NCBI GenBank assembly: GCA_017402845.1
Contig: JAFPLH010000045.1
Span: 1 to 48,826 of the forward strand
Source: Clostridia bacterium
Lineage (GTDB): Bacteria; Bacillota; Clostridia; Oscillospirales; Acutalibacteraceae
DNA length: 48,826 bases
Direction: 5' to 3'
The notes below the pieces were generated by a model. The model saw only the letters and a list, made by a program, of their open reading frames with translations. It was not told the DNA's origin and did no database searches. Numbering within the stretch: the first letter of the stretch is position 1; each line of letters opens with the position of its first letter. Below, piece by piece: positions 33,815 through 41,847 of this stretch. The translations under genes were made by a program, and so were the position numbers.

Positions 33815-33853
33815 AAAAAAGCCCGGGCAATCCAAGCAATCCCGAATTGCCCG
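33815..33853 (-). terminator. Internal terminator between the binding-protein and permease genes
   Basis: On the minus strand CGGGCAAT pairs with ATTGCCCG around a 14-base loop and is followed by GGC and six T. It lies about 40 bases after the binding-protein gene and 25 bases before the MalF-like gene, and should let only part of the transcripts run on into the permease genes. Confidence 0.82.
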
Positions 33854-33894
33854 AAGCCATATTTTGTTGGTATAAATTCAGAGTTAATTAAAAA

Positions 33895-35229
33895 TTACTC
33901 GTCCTTAACGTTAGCAATTGTCTTCTTAACAAGATCTTTTGCTGCATCTATGTCCATCATGTTATCGAAATCAATGATCTTGCTTCCGAATGTTCCAACA
34001 GGTGTCCAGAATGTACCTGCAAGACCACTCTGAGGAACAGAGTTTGCAGACTGAGCAAGGATAGCGGAAAGAGCCTCGTCGTTCTTAACGACGTCACTCT
34101 CAGCAACTTTCTTGTTGGAGGGACCCCAGTTAAGCTTTTCAGCTCTCTGCTGCTGACATGTTTCGCTTGTGAGGTACTTAGCAAGCTCAATAGAAGTATT
34201 CGGGAACTTAGACTGAGAGTTTACGCCAAGGAGCTTATAACCAAACATATTGATGATCGGACGATCTTCGCCGTCAACATTGATTGTAGGAAGAATTGTA
34301 AAGCCTGCGTTATCGCCGAGTGTATCCTTTGCAGATGCAAAGTTCCAAGAACCGTCAACGCCTGCGCCTACTGTGCCGGACTTAAAGCCGTCAACAACCT
34401 TTGAAGCTTCACCTGACATAAATGTATCTTTATACTGTGCCAAAAGTGTCTGGAATGCAACTACTGTCTTTGCAACTGTATCTTCATCATAATCTGTAAA
34501 CTGCTGTACGCCCTCAGGGCTGAGACCGTTGATCTTCAAACCGCCTGTGAACATAAACATACATGAATAGTAACCGTTGCCTGCGTCCATAATGAACTTC
34601 TTGTTAGCAGCCTTACAAGCTTCGAGTGTACCCTCAAGTGTCTTAGCCTGCTCTGCGCTTACAACTGTCTTGTCATAAACAAGGATGTAGCTGTTGTCGC
34701 CTGTTTCGGGATATGCCATGAGTTTGCCGTCAACTGTTGCAGCTGCTACTGAAGATTCGCTATTGTTCTCAACAACGAAGTCCTTCTCAGCGCCTGTAAC
34801 CTCGAGAAGTGCGCCTGCCTTTACAAGACCGTCGATGTTATCGCAAGCAAAGCCGAATACGTCAGCTGCTGCTGTGATATCTGTCTTAGCCTGTGTAGCT
34901 GCAACGTCTTCACCCTGAGGAACTACTTCGATTGTAATGCCGCTGGGAGCATAGGGCTTCATTTCCTGTACGAAAGCATCGCACTGCTCCTTGAGGATAG
35001 CCTGAGCCGCATCAGGACCCCAAACCTTAAGTGTGATTGCGCCGTTCTGTCCTTCTCCGTAGAGAGGATCTTCAACTGCGTCTGCGTTGCTTACAACTGT
35101 TGTTCCGCCGTTATCGGAAGCTGTTGTTGCGGGTGTGGATGGTGCGGGCTCTGCGCCACAAGCTGCAAGAGCTGTTGCTGCTGTCATTGCTGCGAGTGCA
35201 ATGGCACAAAATCTTTTTGTCTTGTTCAT
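33895..35229 (-). CDS. Sugar-binding lipoprotein of a CUT1 ABC importer (MalE-like)
   Basis: The 444-residue protein has a lipoprotein signal ending in the lipobox TALAAC, so Cys23 or nearby should carry the lipid anchor. A Thr/Ser/Ala-rich linker follows, then an extracellular solute-binding domain of the maltose/maltodextrin group (ITLKVWGPDAAQAILKEQCD, AYPETGDNSYILVYDK, FMFTGGLKINGLSPEG). It captures the sugar for the two permeases encoded downstream. The exact sugar (maltodextrin, or another oligosaccharide) is inferred. AAGGAAAA precedes the ATG. Codon use and length are normal. Confidence 0.9.
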   Translation of the reverse strand: MNKTKRFCAIALAAMTAATALAACGAEPAPSTPATTASDNGGTTVVSNADAVEDPLYGEGQNGAITLKVWGPDAAQAILKEQCDAFVQEMKPYAPSGITIEVVPQGEDVAATQAKTDITAAADVFGFACDNIDGLVKAGALLEVTGAEKDFVVENNSESSVAAATVDGKLMAYPETGDNSYILVYDKTVVSAEQAKTLEGTLEACKAANKKFIMDAGNGYYSCMFMFTGGLKINGLSPEGVQQFTDYDEDTVAKTVVAFQTLLAQYKDTFMSGEASKVVDGFKSGTVGAGVDGSWNFASAKDTLGDNAGFTILPTINVDGEDRPIINMFGYKLLGVNSQSKFPNTSIELAKYLTSETCQQQRAEKLNWGPSNKKVAESDVVKNDEALSAILAQSANSVPQSGLAGTFWTPVGTFGSKIIDFDNMMDIDAAKDLVKKTIANVKDE

Positions 35230-35728
35230 TTACTTTTTCCTTCTTTCTGAAAATTATAAATATTTATCCGGGTATGCACCCAGTGCTGTCGCCTTTAGTT
35301 GTGGCATAACGTATAACGACTCTTACAAATATGCCCATAAAACGCAACAATGTCACTATATAAATGATAACATATGCACAGCTTTTTTTCAATATCTTTA
35401 TATATTTTTATTGCTATGAATATATCACGTTTAAAATTATGTGCATTTTGTATACCGTTTTTGCTTAAAATATCATTTTGCACAAACTGGTGCTATTTTT
35501 ATTTTGCAATATGAACAAACAGCCTTTGTGCAATTTACACAATAGCAAATAATCTTTTGCATACATTTATCTTTTTTTAGATCAAGAATTTTATGGAAAA
35601 ACAAATTTTTTTAGTTTTCCACATGATTTTGTGGATTATTACAGTATTTTTATTATTTTCATTCACATTGTTTTTCTTTTTTTATCATACGGTTATCATA
35701 TTTTAATCATATTTACTTTGTTGTAATT
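35230..35728. other. Long AT-rich region upstream of the binding-protein gene
   Basis: Nearly 500 bases without a gene that I can support. It holds the predicted promoter at 35364-35392 and a leader of about 125 bases with the small hairpin GGGTGCATACCC near 35268-35279. The remainder is AT-rich, with a TTTGTGCAATTTACACAA inverted repeat at 35526-35543 that could be an operator. Confidence 0.5.
35364..35392 (-). promoter_or_regulatory. Probable promoter of the sugar importer operon
   Basis: On the minus strand TTGAAA (35392-35387) and TATCAT (35369-35364) are 17 bases apart, with TGT directly before the -10 (extended -10). Confidence 0.65.
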
Positions 35729-36383
35729 TTAAACAATTTTTATAAGATATTTTGTGTTAAACCGTCGCAAGCACATTATAATAAATAATGCGTTTAGCGC
35801 CATCAAACCGCTGATGTGCAAATAAAACTTATGCAGTATGCTTTTTTGTTCTATAATATCTTCAGGATCAAAAGGATCGGCTCTGCAAAGCAGCTCATTG
35901 CCTTCACTAACAGAATGATTGAGCTTCAGTTCTTTTTCAACATAGAGATCGTAAACATTATAGCTGACCTTTGTTATATAATAAATACTCTTACTCGCAC
36001 CTTTGCTCTCAACCGAATCATATTCTTCTGTCTTTCTTACTGACAATACCGAAGCTTTTACAGCATATAAATAGATCGAGTTTTTATACCTGATATCATA
36101 TATAGCTATGTATTATGCCTGCTGCGCAGAACAGCAGTATTATTATGAGAAACAATGCTTTATGATGGCATTTTTGATCGACCGACAACAAGAACAGAGC
36201 GCAGTTTGTCACTCCCAAAAAGCCTGATAATACCTTATGAAAAAAACATCTGGAGGTTTTCTCCTTGATATGAAGATCTGCTGCCGTATTAGAAGAATGT
36301 AAATGCCCCGTGTTATTTTGCATTTTTTCTCCCTGTTTATGTACACCCGGTTCATAAACTTCATACGGATCATACTTCATCAT
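35729..36383 (-). pseudogene. DUF3592-like membrane protein gene split by a frameshift
   Basis: Two reading frames follow each other. The first (36383-36096) encodes a soluble start and two membrane segments and ends LLFCAAGIIHSYI-stop. The next frame is open from about 36110 and continues IYDIRYKNSIYLYAVKASVL, then a small beta-rich part (YYITKVSYNVYDLYVEKELK) and a last membrane segment, to 35729. It has no good start codon of its own near the join (only a TTG at 36046). The pattern of two membrane helices, an AVKASVLSV strand, a Y-x-V-x-Y domain and a last helix fits DUF3592-type proteins read as one chain. The frames meet in a TATATAT tract; one more TA would restore a single protein. A sequencing error is also possible. 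Confidence 0.6.
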
Positions 36384-36440
36384 TACGCCCACTTAGCTCC
36401 GTTCACAGCAAACAAACGCATAAAAACTTATATTAACTGA

Positions 36441-36469
36441 TTGACAAGGTAAAATTAATGTAGTATTTT
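36441..36469 (+). promoter_or_regulatory. Possible promoter of murE
   Basis: TTGACA at 36441-36446 and TATTTT at 36464-36469 are 17 bases apart. The leader would be about 140 bases and very AT-rich. Confidence 0.45.
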
Positions 36470-36615
36470 ATTAATATATGTTTTTGTAAAATCATATTTC
36501 TGCATTTTTTCTTATACATATTATATAGCACTTTTGCTTTATTTTCAACAATTATTTTTTATTTTTTCATATTATTTTATATTTTATTTTATGCTTTTGG
36601 TGAGGAGATTTTGCT

Positions 36616-38073
36616 ATGAAACTTTCAAAGCTCTTAGAAAAATTAGATTATACCGTTCTTAGCGGCAGCAAAGATATCGAGATAAACAACCTGGCGTACG
36701 ATTCTCGAAAGGTTGAGCCGGGCGACGTATTTGTTTGTTTAAAGGGATACAACGTAGACGCACACAAATTCGCACAGTCGGCAGTTGAAAAAGGTGCATT
36801 CGCTATTGTTTTAAGTGATGAGCTTGAACTTGCAAACGTCACCGTAATAAAGGTCGATGATACAAGAAAGGCTTTGGCTTATATGTCTGCAAGCTTTTTC
36901 GGGTATCCCGCAGAAGAAATGATCTCCATAGCGCTTACGGGTACAAAGGGAAAAACAACAACAGCAAGTATGATACATTCGATTCTTGAACATTCCGGAA
37001 TAAAGACAGGTACAATAGGAACTTTAGGTATTGTTATAGGCGATAAAATATACAAGACAAACAACACCACACCTGAATCATTTGAAATTCAGCAATCACT
37101 TCGCAGAATGGTAAACGAGGGCTGCAAGGCTTTTGTTATTGAAGCATCGTCTTTAGGCTTAAAGTGGCACAGAACAGACGCAATTTATTTTGATTACGGA
37201 GTATTTACAAACTTTTCACATGACCACATAGGCGACAGCGAACATGCAACTCTTGAGGAGTACCTCGACTGCAAAAAGCTGCTTTTCAAACAATGCAAGC
37301 TTGGTATTATTAACAAAGACAGCGAAGTATATGAAGCTGTTGCCGCAGACGCTTTATGTCCGATCGAGACCTTTGGCTTTACCGGAGAATGTGACGTAAC
37401 TGCTTCGCAGGGAGAGCTTACTCGCCGTCCGGGATTTCTTGGCGTAAGCTTTACAGTCGGCGGATACGATAATTACCGTGTAAATGTAGGTGTACCGGGA
37501 AAATTCAACATATACAATGCATTGGCAGCTATTTCTGTATGCCGTCATTGCGGCGCTGACGTTTCAGCTGTACTCGCCGGTCTTGAAAACGTCAAGGTCA
37601 AAGGCAGAGTTGAGCCTGTTCCGGTCAGTGATGATTTTACCCTGCTTATCGACTACGCCCACAACGCATTAAGCATGGAGAACGTACTCACAACACTCAG
37701 ACAATACAACCCTAACAGGCTTATAACAATGTTCGGTGCAGGCGGTGATCGTCCGAAGATAAGACGTTACGAAATGGGCGAAATTTCGGGCAATCTCAGC
37801 GACCTTTCAGTTATTACCGAAGATAACTCACGCTTTGAAGATGTTATGGATATTATCGAGGATATTAAAACAGGCATTTCCAAAACAGACGGGAAATACG
37901 TTGTTGTACCCAATAGAAAAGACGCTATCAGATATTGCATAAACAATGCACAAAAGGGCGATATTATCGTACTTGCCGGAAAGGGACATGAGGACTATCA
38001 GGAAATCAAAGGCGTTAAGTATCACATGGACGAAAGAGAGCTTATTGCTGAGATCATAGCGGAAAATAATTAA
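36616..38073 (+). CDS. murE: UDP-MurNAc-L-Ala-D-Glu:diaminopimelate ligase (MurE)
   Basis: MurE adds the third amino acid to the peptidoglycan stem peptide. The 485-residue protein has the N-terminal UDP-binding domain (AYDSRKVEPGDVFVCLKGYN), the ATP loop LTGTKGKTTTAS near residue 110, the TTPESFEIQ segment, carbamylated-Lys region LDCKKLLFK, and the C-terminal ligase domain. Where meso-diaminopimelate enzymes carry DNPR, this protein has DNSRFED: the Arg that holds the side chain of diaminopimelate is kept while Pro is Ser. Diaminopimelate is therefore the likely substrate. GAGGAG lies before the ATG. It stands apart from other mur genes. Confidence 0.92.
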   Translation: MKLSKLLEKLDYTVLSGSKDIEINNLAYDSRKVEPGDVFVCLKGYNVDAHKFAQSAVEKGAFAIVLSDELELANVTVIKVDDTRKALAYMSASFFGYPAEEMISIALTGTKGKTTTASMIHSILEHSGIKTGTIGTLGIVIGDKIYKTNNTTPESFEIQQSLRRMVNEGCKAFVIEASSLGLKWHRTDAIYFDYGVFTNFSHDHIGDSEHATLEEYLDCKKLLFKQCKLGIINKDSEVYEAVAADALCPIETFGFTGECDVTASQGELTRRPGFLGVSFTVGGYDNYRVNVGVPGKFNIYNALAAISVCRHCGADVSAVLAGLENVKVKGRVEPVPVSDDFTLLIDYAHNALSMENVLTTLRQYNPNRLITMFGAGGDRPKIRRYEMGEISGNLSDLSVITEDNSRFEDVMDIIEDIKTGISKTDGKYVVVPNRKDAIRYCINNAQKGDIIVLAGKGHEDYQEIKGVKYHMDERELIAEIIAENN

Positions 38074-38082
38074 GGCAGCGCC

Positions 38083-38170
38083 GCACAAAGGCAGTCCCGA
38101 CAAAATACACGCAGACTTGTGCTGAGCCGTCAGGCTTTCTTTGTGCGCAAAGTTTTCGCTCAGAAACCTT
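38083..38170. repeat. Degenerate repeat related to copies A and B
   Basis: The right half, GCAAAGTTTTCGCTCAGAAACCTTTTTT, can be recognised as the arm AAAGTTTTCGCTCAAGCCTTTTT of the elements at 2190 and 44109. The left half (GCCGCACAAAGGCAG and ACTTGTGCTGAGCCGTCAGG) does not match well. It starts 10 bases after the murE stop codon. Confidence 0.5.
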
Positions 38171-38193
38171 TTTTAACAGACAGAACACTATTG

Positions 38194-38234
38194 AGGGCAC
38201 ATCTGAACGACGGCAGGTTTTTAGAAATGCCCTT
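38194..38234. repeat. Fragment of repeat family C, reversed
   Basis: The 40 bases GGGCACATCTGAACGACGGC followed by AGGTTTTTAGAAATGCCCTT are the reverse complement of 48652-48691 with two or three differences. It is a stand-alone end fragment and can fold on itself (GGGCA with TGCCC). Confidence 0.8.
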
Positions 38235-38261
38235 GAGAAATTAAACCAATTATGATATAAT
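38233..38261 (+). promoter_or_regulatory. Promoter of ychF, abutting the repeat fragment
   Basis: TTGAGA at 38233-38238 and TATAAT at 38256-38261 are 17 bases apart, with TG one base before the -10. The first two bases of the -35 are the last bases of the repeat fragment. Confidence 0.7.
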
Positions 38262-38300
38262 ATTAGTATATTTTGTTTCAAAGAGGAGAAATGACATAAA

Positions 38301-39395
38301 ATGAAATTAGGAATAGTAGGTTTGCCTAATGTTGGCAAAAGCACATTATTCAACGCCATTACAAACGCAGGTGCGCAGAGTGCGAATTATCCGTTTTGTA
38401 CAATAGAGCCGAATGTCGGCGTTGTATCAGTACCCGACAAGCGTCTTGATAAGCTTGCAGAAATGTACGAACCCGAAAAATTCACTCCCGCTTCAATAGA
38501 ATTTGTTGACATAGCAGGACTTGTAAAGGGTGCGTCAAAGGGTGAAGGACTCGGCAACAAGTTTTTATCGAATATAAGAGAATGTGACGCTATTGTTCAT
38601 GTTGTGCGCTGTTTTGAAAACGACGATATTATTCATGTTGAAGGCAGCATTGATCCAAAGCGTGACATTGAAACTATAAATCTTGAGCTGATCTTATCAG
38701 ATATTGAAATGATCGAAAGACGCATTGACAAGGCAATGAAAATGGTCAAGGCAGACAAAAAATATCAGGCTGATGTTGATTTCTTCAAGCGTGTTAAAGA
38801 CGTTCTTGAAAACGGCTTGCCTGCAAGAGCCGCGGAGTGTACTGATGATGAAAAGGCTCTGCTTTCAGACGTTGCACTTCTCACAAACAAGCCTATCATA
38901 TATGCCGCAAATATGAGTGAGGACGATTTTGCAAACGGCATTGAGAACAACGAGGGATATAAAGCCGTTAAAGGCATTGCAGAAACAGAAAAAGCAGGTG
39001 TTCTGCCAATTTGCGCACAAATAGAAGCAGATATTGCAGAAATGGACAAAGAAGAAAAGGAAATGTTCCTGTCTGATATGGGACTTGAAGAATCAGGTCT
39101 TGACCGCCTTATAAGAGAGTGTTATTCTCTGCTCGGACTTATCTCTTATCTTACCGCAGGAAAGCCTGAGGTTCGTGCATGGACTATCAAAAAGGGTACA
39201 AAAGCACCGCAGGCAGCTGGCAAGATACACAGCGACTTTGAAAGAGGCTTTATCAGAGCCGAGGTCATAAGCTTTGACGATCTTATCGCTTGCGGCTCAA
39301 TGACTGCCGCAAAGGAAAAAGGACTTGTCAGAAGCGAGGGCAAAGAGTACGTCATGAAAGACGGAGATATTGTTCTTTTCAGATTTAACGTATAA
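38301..39395 (+). CDS. ychF: Redox-regulated ATPase/GTPase YchF (Obg family)
   Basis: YchF is a ribosome-associated P-loop protein that prefers ATP to GTP. The 364-residue protein has G1 GIVGLPNVGKST, G3 DIAGLVKGASKGEGLGNKFL, the coiled-coil inserted after it, the YAANMSED segment in place of the usual NKxD (the reason for ATP preference), and the C-terminal TGS domain (ISYLTAGKPEVRAWTIKKG). The length is exactly that of the family. AGAGGAG precedes the ATG by a normal distance. Confidence 0.97.
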   Translation: MKLGIVGLPNVGKSTLFNAITNAGAQSANYPFCTIEPNVGVVSVPDKRLDKLAEMYEPEKFTPASIEFVDIAGLVKGASKGEGLGNKFLSNIRECDAIVHVVRCFENDDIIHVEGSIDPKRDIETINLELILSDIEMIERRIDKAMKMVKADKKYQADVDFFKRVKDVLENGLPARAAECTDDEKALLSDVALLTNKPIIYAANMSEDDFANGIENNEGYKAVKGIAETEKAGVLPICAQIEADIAEMDKEEKEMFLSDMGLEESGLDRLIRECYSLLGLISYLTAGKPEVRAWTIKKGTKAPQAAGKIHSDFERGFIRAEVISFDDLIACGSMTAAKEKGLVRSEGKEYVMKDGDIVLFRFNV

Positions 39396-39419
39396 TCATT
39401 CTTATACATAAAAAAACTG

Positions 39420-39452
39420 CTGCCGCATATCTTGCTTTTGCGGCAGTTTTTT
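39420..39452. terminator. Bidirectional terminator between ychF and the acetyltransferase gene
   Basis: CTGCCGCA pairs with TGCGGCAG around an 11-base loop. Six T follow on the plus strand and a run of T follows on the minus strand. The two flanking genes converge here. Confidence 0.88.
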
Positions 39453-39468
39453 GTAAAACTCACAAAGG

Positions 39469-39945
39469 TCAATCTTTTTCATAAAATACAAGCGTCATTT
39501 TATCATTGACTTTTTCTGTTCTTCCCGTTTTATGAAACCCTAACTTTTCATATAAACAGCAGTTTGCTTTTTCCTGTAAAATAGTATCAAGCTTCCAATT
39601 TGTTTTCCCGTGTATGCGTTCGGCTTCGGCTATTGCCAGTTGAGCGTATCCCCTGCCCCGATATTTTTCCATAATAAATATCGGGGATATTCTTTTGCGT
39701 GCAGCACCGTCTTTAAAGTCAACTATCCGTATCACACCTACTTTTTCTCCGTCTGCCACAATAAAATAATACGTTGTTTCGGGCTGTTTGAAGCGGCGCA
39801 GAATATCCTCGTAATTTTCCGCTGCCGGACTTGTTTGTGTATCATTATACTTTTTGTACAATCCTGCAAAAGCTTCTCTTTGCATTTGCAGGATCAATTC
39901 TATATCTTTATATTCCGTTTTTATCAAAGCTATTCTTTTTTCCAT
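39469..39945 (-). CDS. GNAT-family N-acetyltransferase
   Basis: The 158-residue protein is a single GNAT domain that should transfer an acetyl group from acetyl-CoA to an amine. The acetyl-CoA binding loop is EKYRGRGYAQLAIAEAER (residues about 92-110), and LYEKLGFHKTGRTEKV near the end is the usual last helix and strand. The substrate cannot be told. A GGGGAGTATATGAC region precedes the ATG. It is a single gene, convergent with ychF. Confidence 0.85.
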   Translation of the reverse strand: MEKRIALIKTEYKDIELILQMQREAFAGLYKKYNDTQTSPAAENYEDILRRFKQPETTYYFIVADGEKVGVIRIVDFKDGAARKRISPIFIMEKYRGRGYAQLAIAEAERIHGKTNWKLDTILQEKANCCLYEKLGFHKTGRTEKVNDKMTLVFYEKD

Positions 39946-40064
39946 GTCATATACTCCCCTTTTTTATTTCATAATAATACTTTGTATTTTTATTGTCAAA
40001 TATGTTTTTTGTTTTTTATTTGTGGTATAATATGGGTACATAACATTAAAGGAGTTTTTTACAA

Positions 40065-40595
40065 ATGAAAGACATTTTAACGGTTAATTCAAATGATTAC
40101 CGCATAATAAAACTGCTGGGTAAAGGCAAGGGCGGATATTCATATCTTGCAGAGAAAAACGGTATTCAGGTCGTACTTAAACAGATACACCACGAACCAT
40201 GCGATTACTACACATTCGGAAACAAGATAGAAGCCGAAAAAAACGATTACAACAGACTGCTTGACGCAAAAATCAGAATACCGAAAATGATCGAAATAGA
40301 CCTTACAAGCGAAAGGCTCGTAAAAGAATACATTGACGGCGACACTATTTTCGATATGGTAAAAAACGATATTTCCATTGAACCGTATTTTGTACAAGTG
40401 CGTGAAATGGCAGCCCTCGCAAAAGCCGTAAATCTGAATATTGACTATTTCCCTACAAATTTTGCTGTTTGCAGCGGGCTTTTATATTACATAGATTACG
40501 AGTGCAACAACTATATGGACGAATGGAATTTTGAAAACTGGGGTATAAAATACTGGTCGAAAACACCGGAATTTATTGAATATCTGAATAAATGA
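40065..40595 (+). CDS. Minimal protein kinase-like protein
   Basis: The 176-residue protein looks like a very small kinase fold. A Gly-rich loop LLGKGKGGYSYLAE (residues 17-30) is followed by VVLKQ with K39 as the ATP-binding Lys. LVKEYIDGDTI resembles the hinge. The catalytic loop is NIDYFPTNFAV with D127 and N132, and IDYE with D144 takes the place of DFG. After that only 30 residues remain, so the C-lobe is much shortened, as in Bud32 or RIO-like and sugar kinase-like proteins. All key residues are present, so activity is plausible. A TGGTATAAT element at 40023-40031 is its likely -10, and AAAGGAG precedes the ATG. No partner gene is nearby. Confidence 0.7.
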   Translation: MKDILTVNSNDYRIIKLLGKGKGGYSYLAEKNGIQVVLKQIHHEPCDYYTFGNKIEAEKNDYNRLLDAKIRIPKMIEIDLTSERLVKEYIDGDTIFDMVKNDISIEPYFVQVREMAALAKAVNLNIDYFPTNFAVCSGLLYYIDYECNNYMDEWNFENWGIKYWSKTPEFIEYLNK

Positions 40596-40753
40596 TTTTT
40601 TCTTTTCAGCCTATTGCCTATCCTATCGGGCAGATATTGTATCTTTTTTCGTCATTGTGAAAATAACATGGAAACATTACACACTTATATTAAATTATAA
40701 TTGTAATAAATTACAAAATTTATATACATGAGTAAAATAATTCATATTCTCTG

Positions 40754-40783
40754 TTGACAATTGCACTGTAATTGTTGTATCAT
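40754..40783 (+). promoter_or_regulatory. Promoter with a dyad operator candidate upstream of the dockerin-CAP gene
   Basis: A consensus TTGACA (40754-40759) and TATCAT (40778-40783) are 18 bases apart. The spacer contains the dyad ACAATT-CA-TG-AATTGT at 40757-40775, symmetric except at its centre and one base on each half. A repressor bound there would block the polymerase. Confidence 0.6.
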
Positions 40784-40854
40784 ATATCTATGAAAATAGG
40801 ATAGAAAAATGCGGGGTTTTTATTTTTACGATTTTTTTAGAGAGGATAATGGCT

Positions 40855-41556
40855 ATGAAAAAGTTTATCAGTGCACTGCTTGTTTTCGCTTCTATCGCTT
40901 CAATGGTGTCTTGTGCAATGATAAGTGCCGACGCTGCAACAATTAAAGGCGACATTAACGGAGATAATCAGATTACATTAAGAGATGCTGCTCTTGCTCA
41001 GAAAATCAATGTTGGTTTGGTAATTCCAACAGATACACAGTCCTATTCAGGCGACATGGACAATGACGGTCAGGTTGGAGCTTCAGATTCACTCATCATT
41101 CAAAAATACATATGTCTTGATAATACAACACTTGAGAATTATTCTCCGAACAGGATTCAAAGAATTAAATTCTATGAAAAGATCAATGCCGACAGAGTAG
41201 CTGCAAACCTTGAACCCTTTGAGATTTCCGATTCACATCTTGAAGCAGGAAATATTCGTGCAAAGGAATATGCAGAGTCAGGCGGCACTAATCATAATCG
41301 CCCTGACGGAAGAAGCTTTATTACGGTTTTAGAGGAGTGTAATCTAAAAGAAAATTCAAGCACAACTGAATATGAATATGGTGCAACAGATTATTCTTCT
41401 GCAAACGATATCTATAAGAAGATACAAAAATCCGCAAATGATGAAGAAAGCTTCTATTCAAAGCTTATGTCTCCTGAATATCATACACTTTGCGTAGGAA
41501 GCGTTAAAAATCCGCAAAACTCAAGACTGTATTACTGGGTTATGGTTCTTGATTAA
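40855..41556 (+). CDS. Secreted CAP (SCP/PR1-like) protein with N-terminal type I dockerin
   Basis: The 233-residue protein has a signal peptide (cut near residue 28), a dockerin at about 30-88 and a CAP domain at about 100-233. The dockerin shows both calcium-binding repeats: GDINGDNQITLRDAALAQKI and GDMDNDGQVGASDSLIIQKY. The CAP part shows AGNIRAKEYA, NHNRPDGRSFITVL and EYHTLCVGSV with YYWVMVL at the end. By its dockerin it should plug into a cohesin on a scaffold protein outside the cell. CAP-dockerin proteins occur in Ruminococcus, but their role is not settled. The ATG at 40855 is 9 bases from GAGG; an ATG two codons earlier is too close to it. Confidence 0.9.
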   Translation: MKKFISALLVFASIASMVSCAMISADAATIKGDINGDNQITLRDAALAQKINVGLVIPTDTQSYSGDMDNDGQVGASDSLIIQKYICLDNTTLENYSPNRIQRIKFYEKINADRVAANLEPFEISDSHLEAGNIRAKEYAESGGTNHNRPDGRSFITVLEECNLKENSSTTEYEYGATDYSSANDIYKKIQKSANDEESFYSKLMSPEYHTLCVGSVKNPQNSRLYYWVMVLD

Positions 41557-41593
41557 TCACTTAATTTACAACTGATTTCATAACAATATATTC

Positions 41594-41700
41594 TAAGGAA
41601 CAGTTCATAAATAACTTTTCATTTCTGCTTGTGTAATTTGCCTTGTGCAGAACAAATTATCATTCGCATAAATTGAAATTTATTTCTTCGCAGTTCCTAA
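41594..41700. repeat. Possible degenerate family D repeat
   Basis: TAAGGAACAGTTCATAAATA at the left and CAGTTCCTAA at the right are imperfect inverted ends. They resemble the reversed ends of the element at 1138-1315 (AAGGAACCACTGAATAAAT). The interior has TAATTTGCCTTGTGCAGA, loosely like the GCACAATTTGCCTG segment of that element. The match is weak in the middle. Confidence 0.4.
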
Positions 41701-41746
41701 CCGCTTTTTACCTCAAAACAAAAGGTAAAAAGCGGTTCTTTTTATT
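41699..41746 (+). terminator. Strong intrinsic terminator of the dockerin-CAP gene
   Basis: AACCGCTTTTTACC pairs perfectly with GGTAAAAAGCGGTT (14 pairs) around an 11-base loop and is followed by CTTTTTATTTT. Confidence 0.92.
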
Positions 41747-41767
41747 TTGATTTTTTTCTGCTCCCTA

Positions 41768-41796
41768 TTGACAATCAACTAATAAACTGTTATCAT
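41768..41796 (+). promoter_or_regulatory. Promoter of the AbrB-amidohydrolase operon
   Basis: TTGACA (41768-41773) and TATCAT (41791-41796) are 17 bases apart with TGT just before the -10, a near-consensus sigma-A promoter. Confidence 0.75.
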
Positions 41797-41847
41797 AAGT
41801 GTGTAATGTATGTTTTGTATAATTTTATTGAAAGGACGCTGATACTA

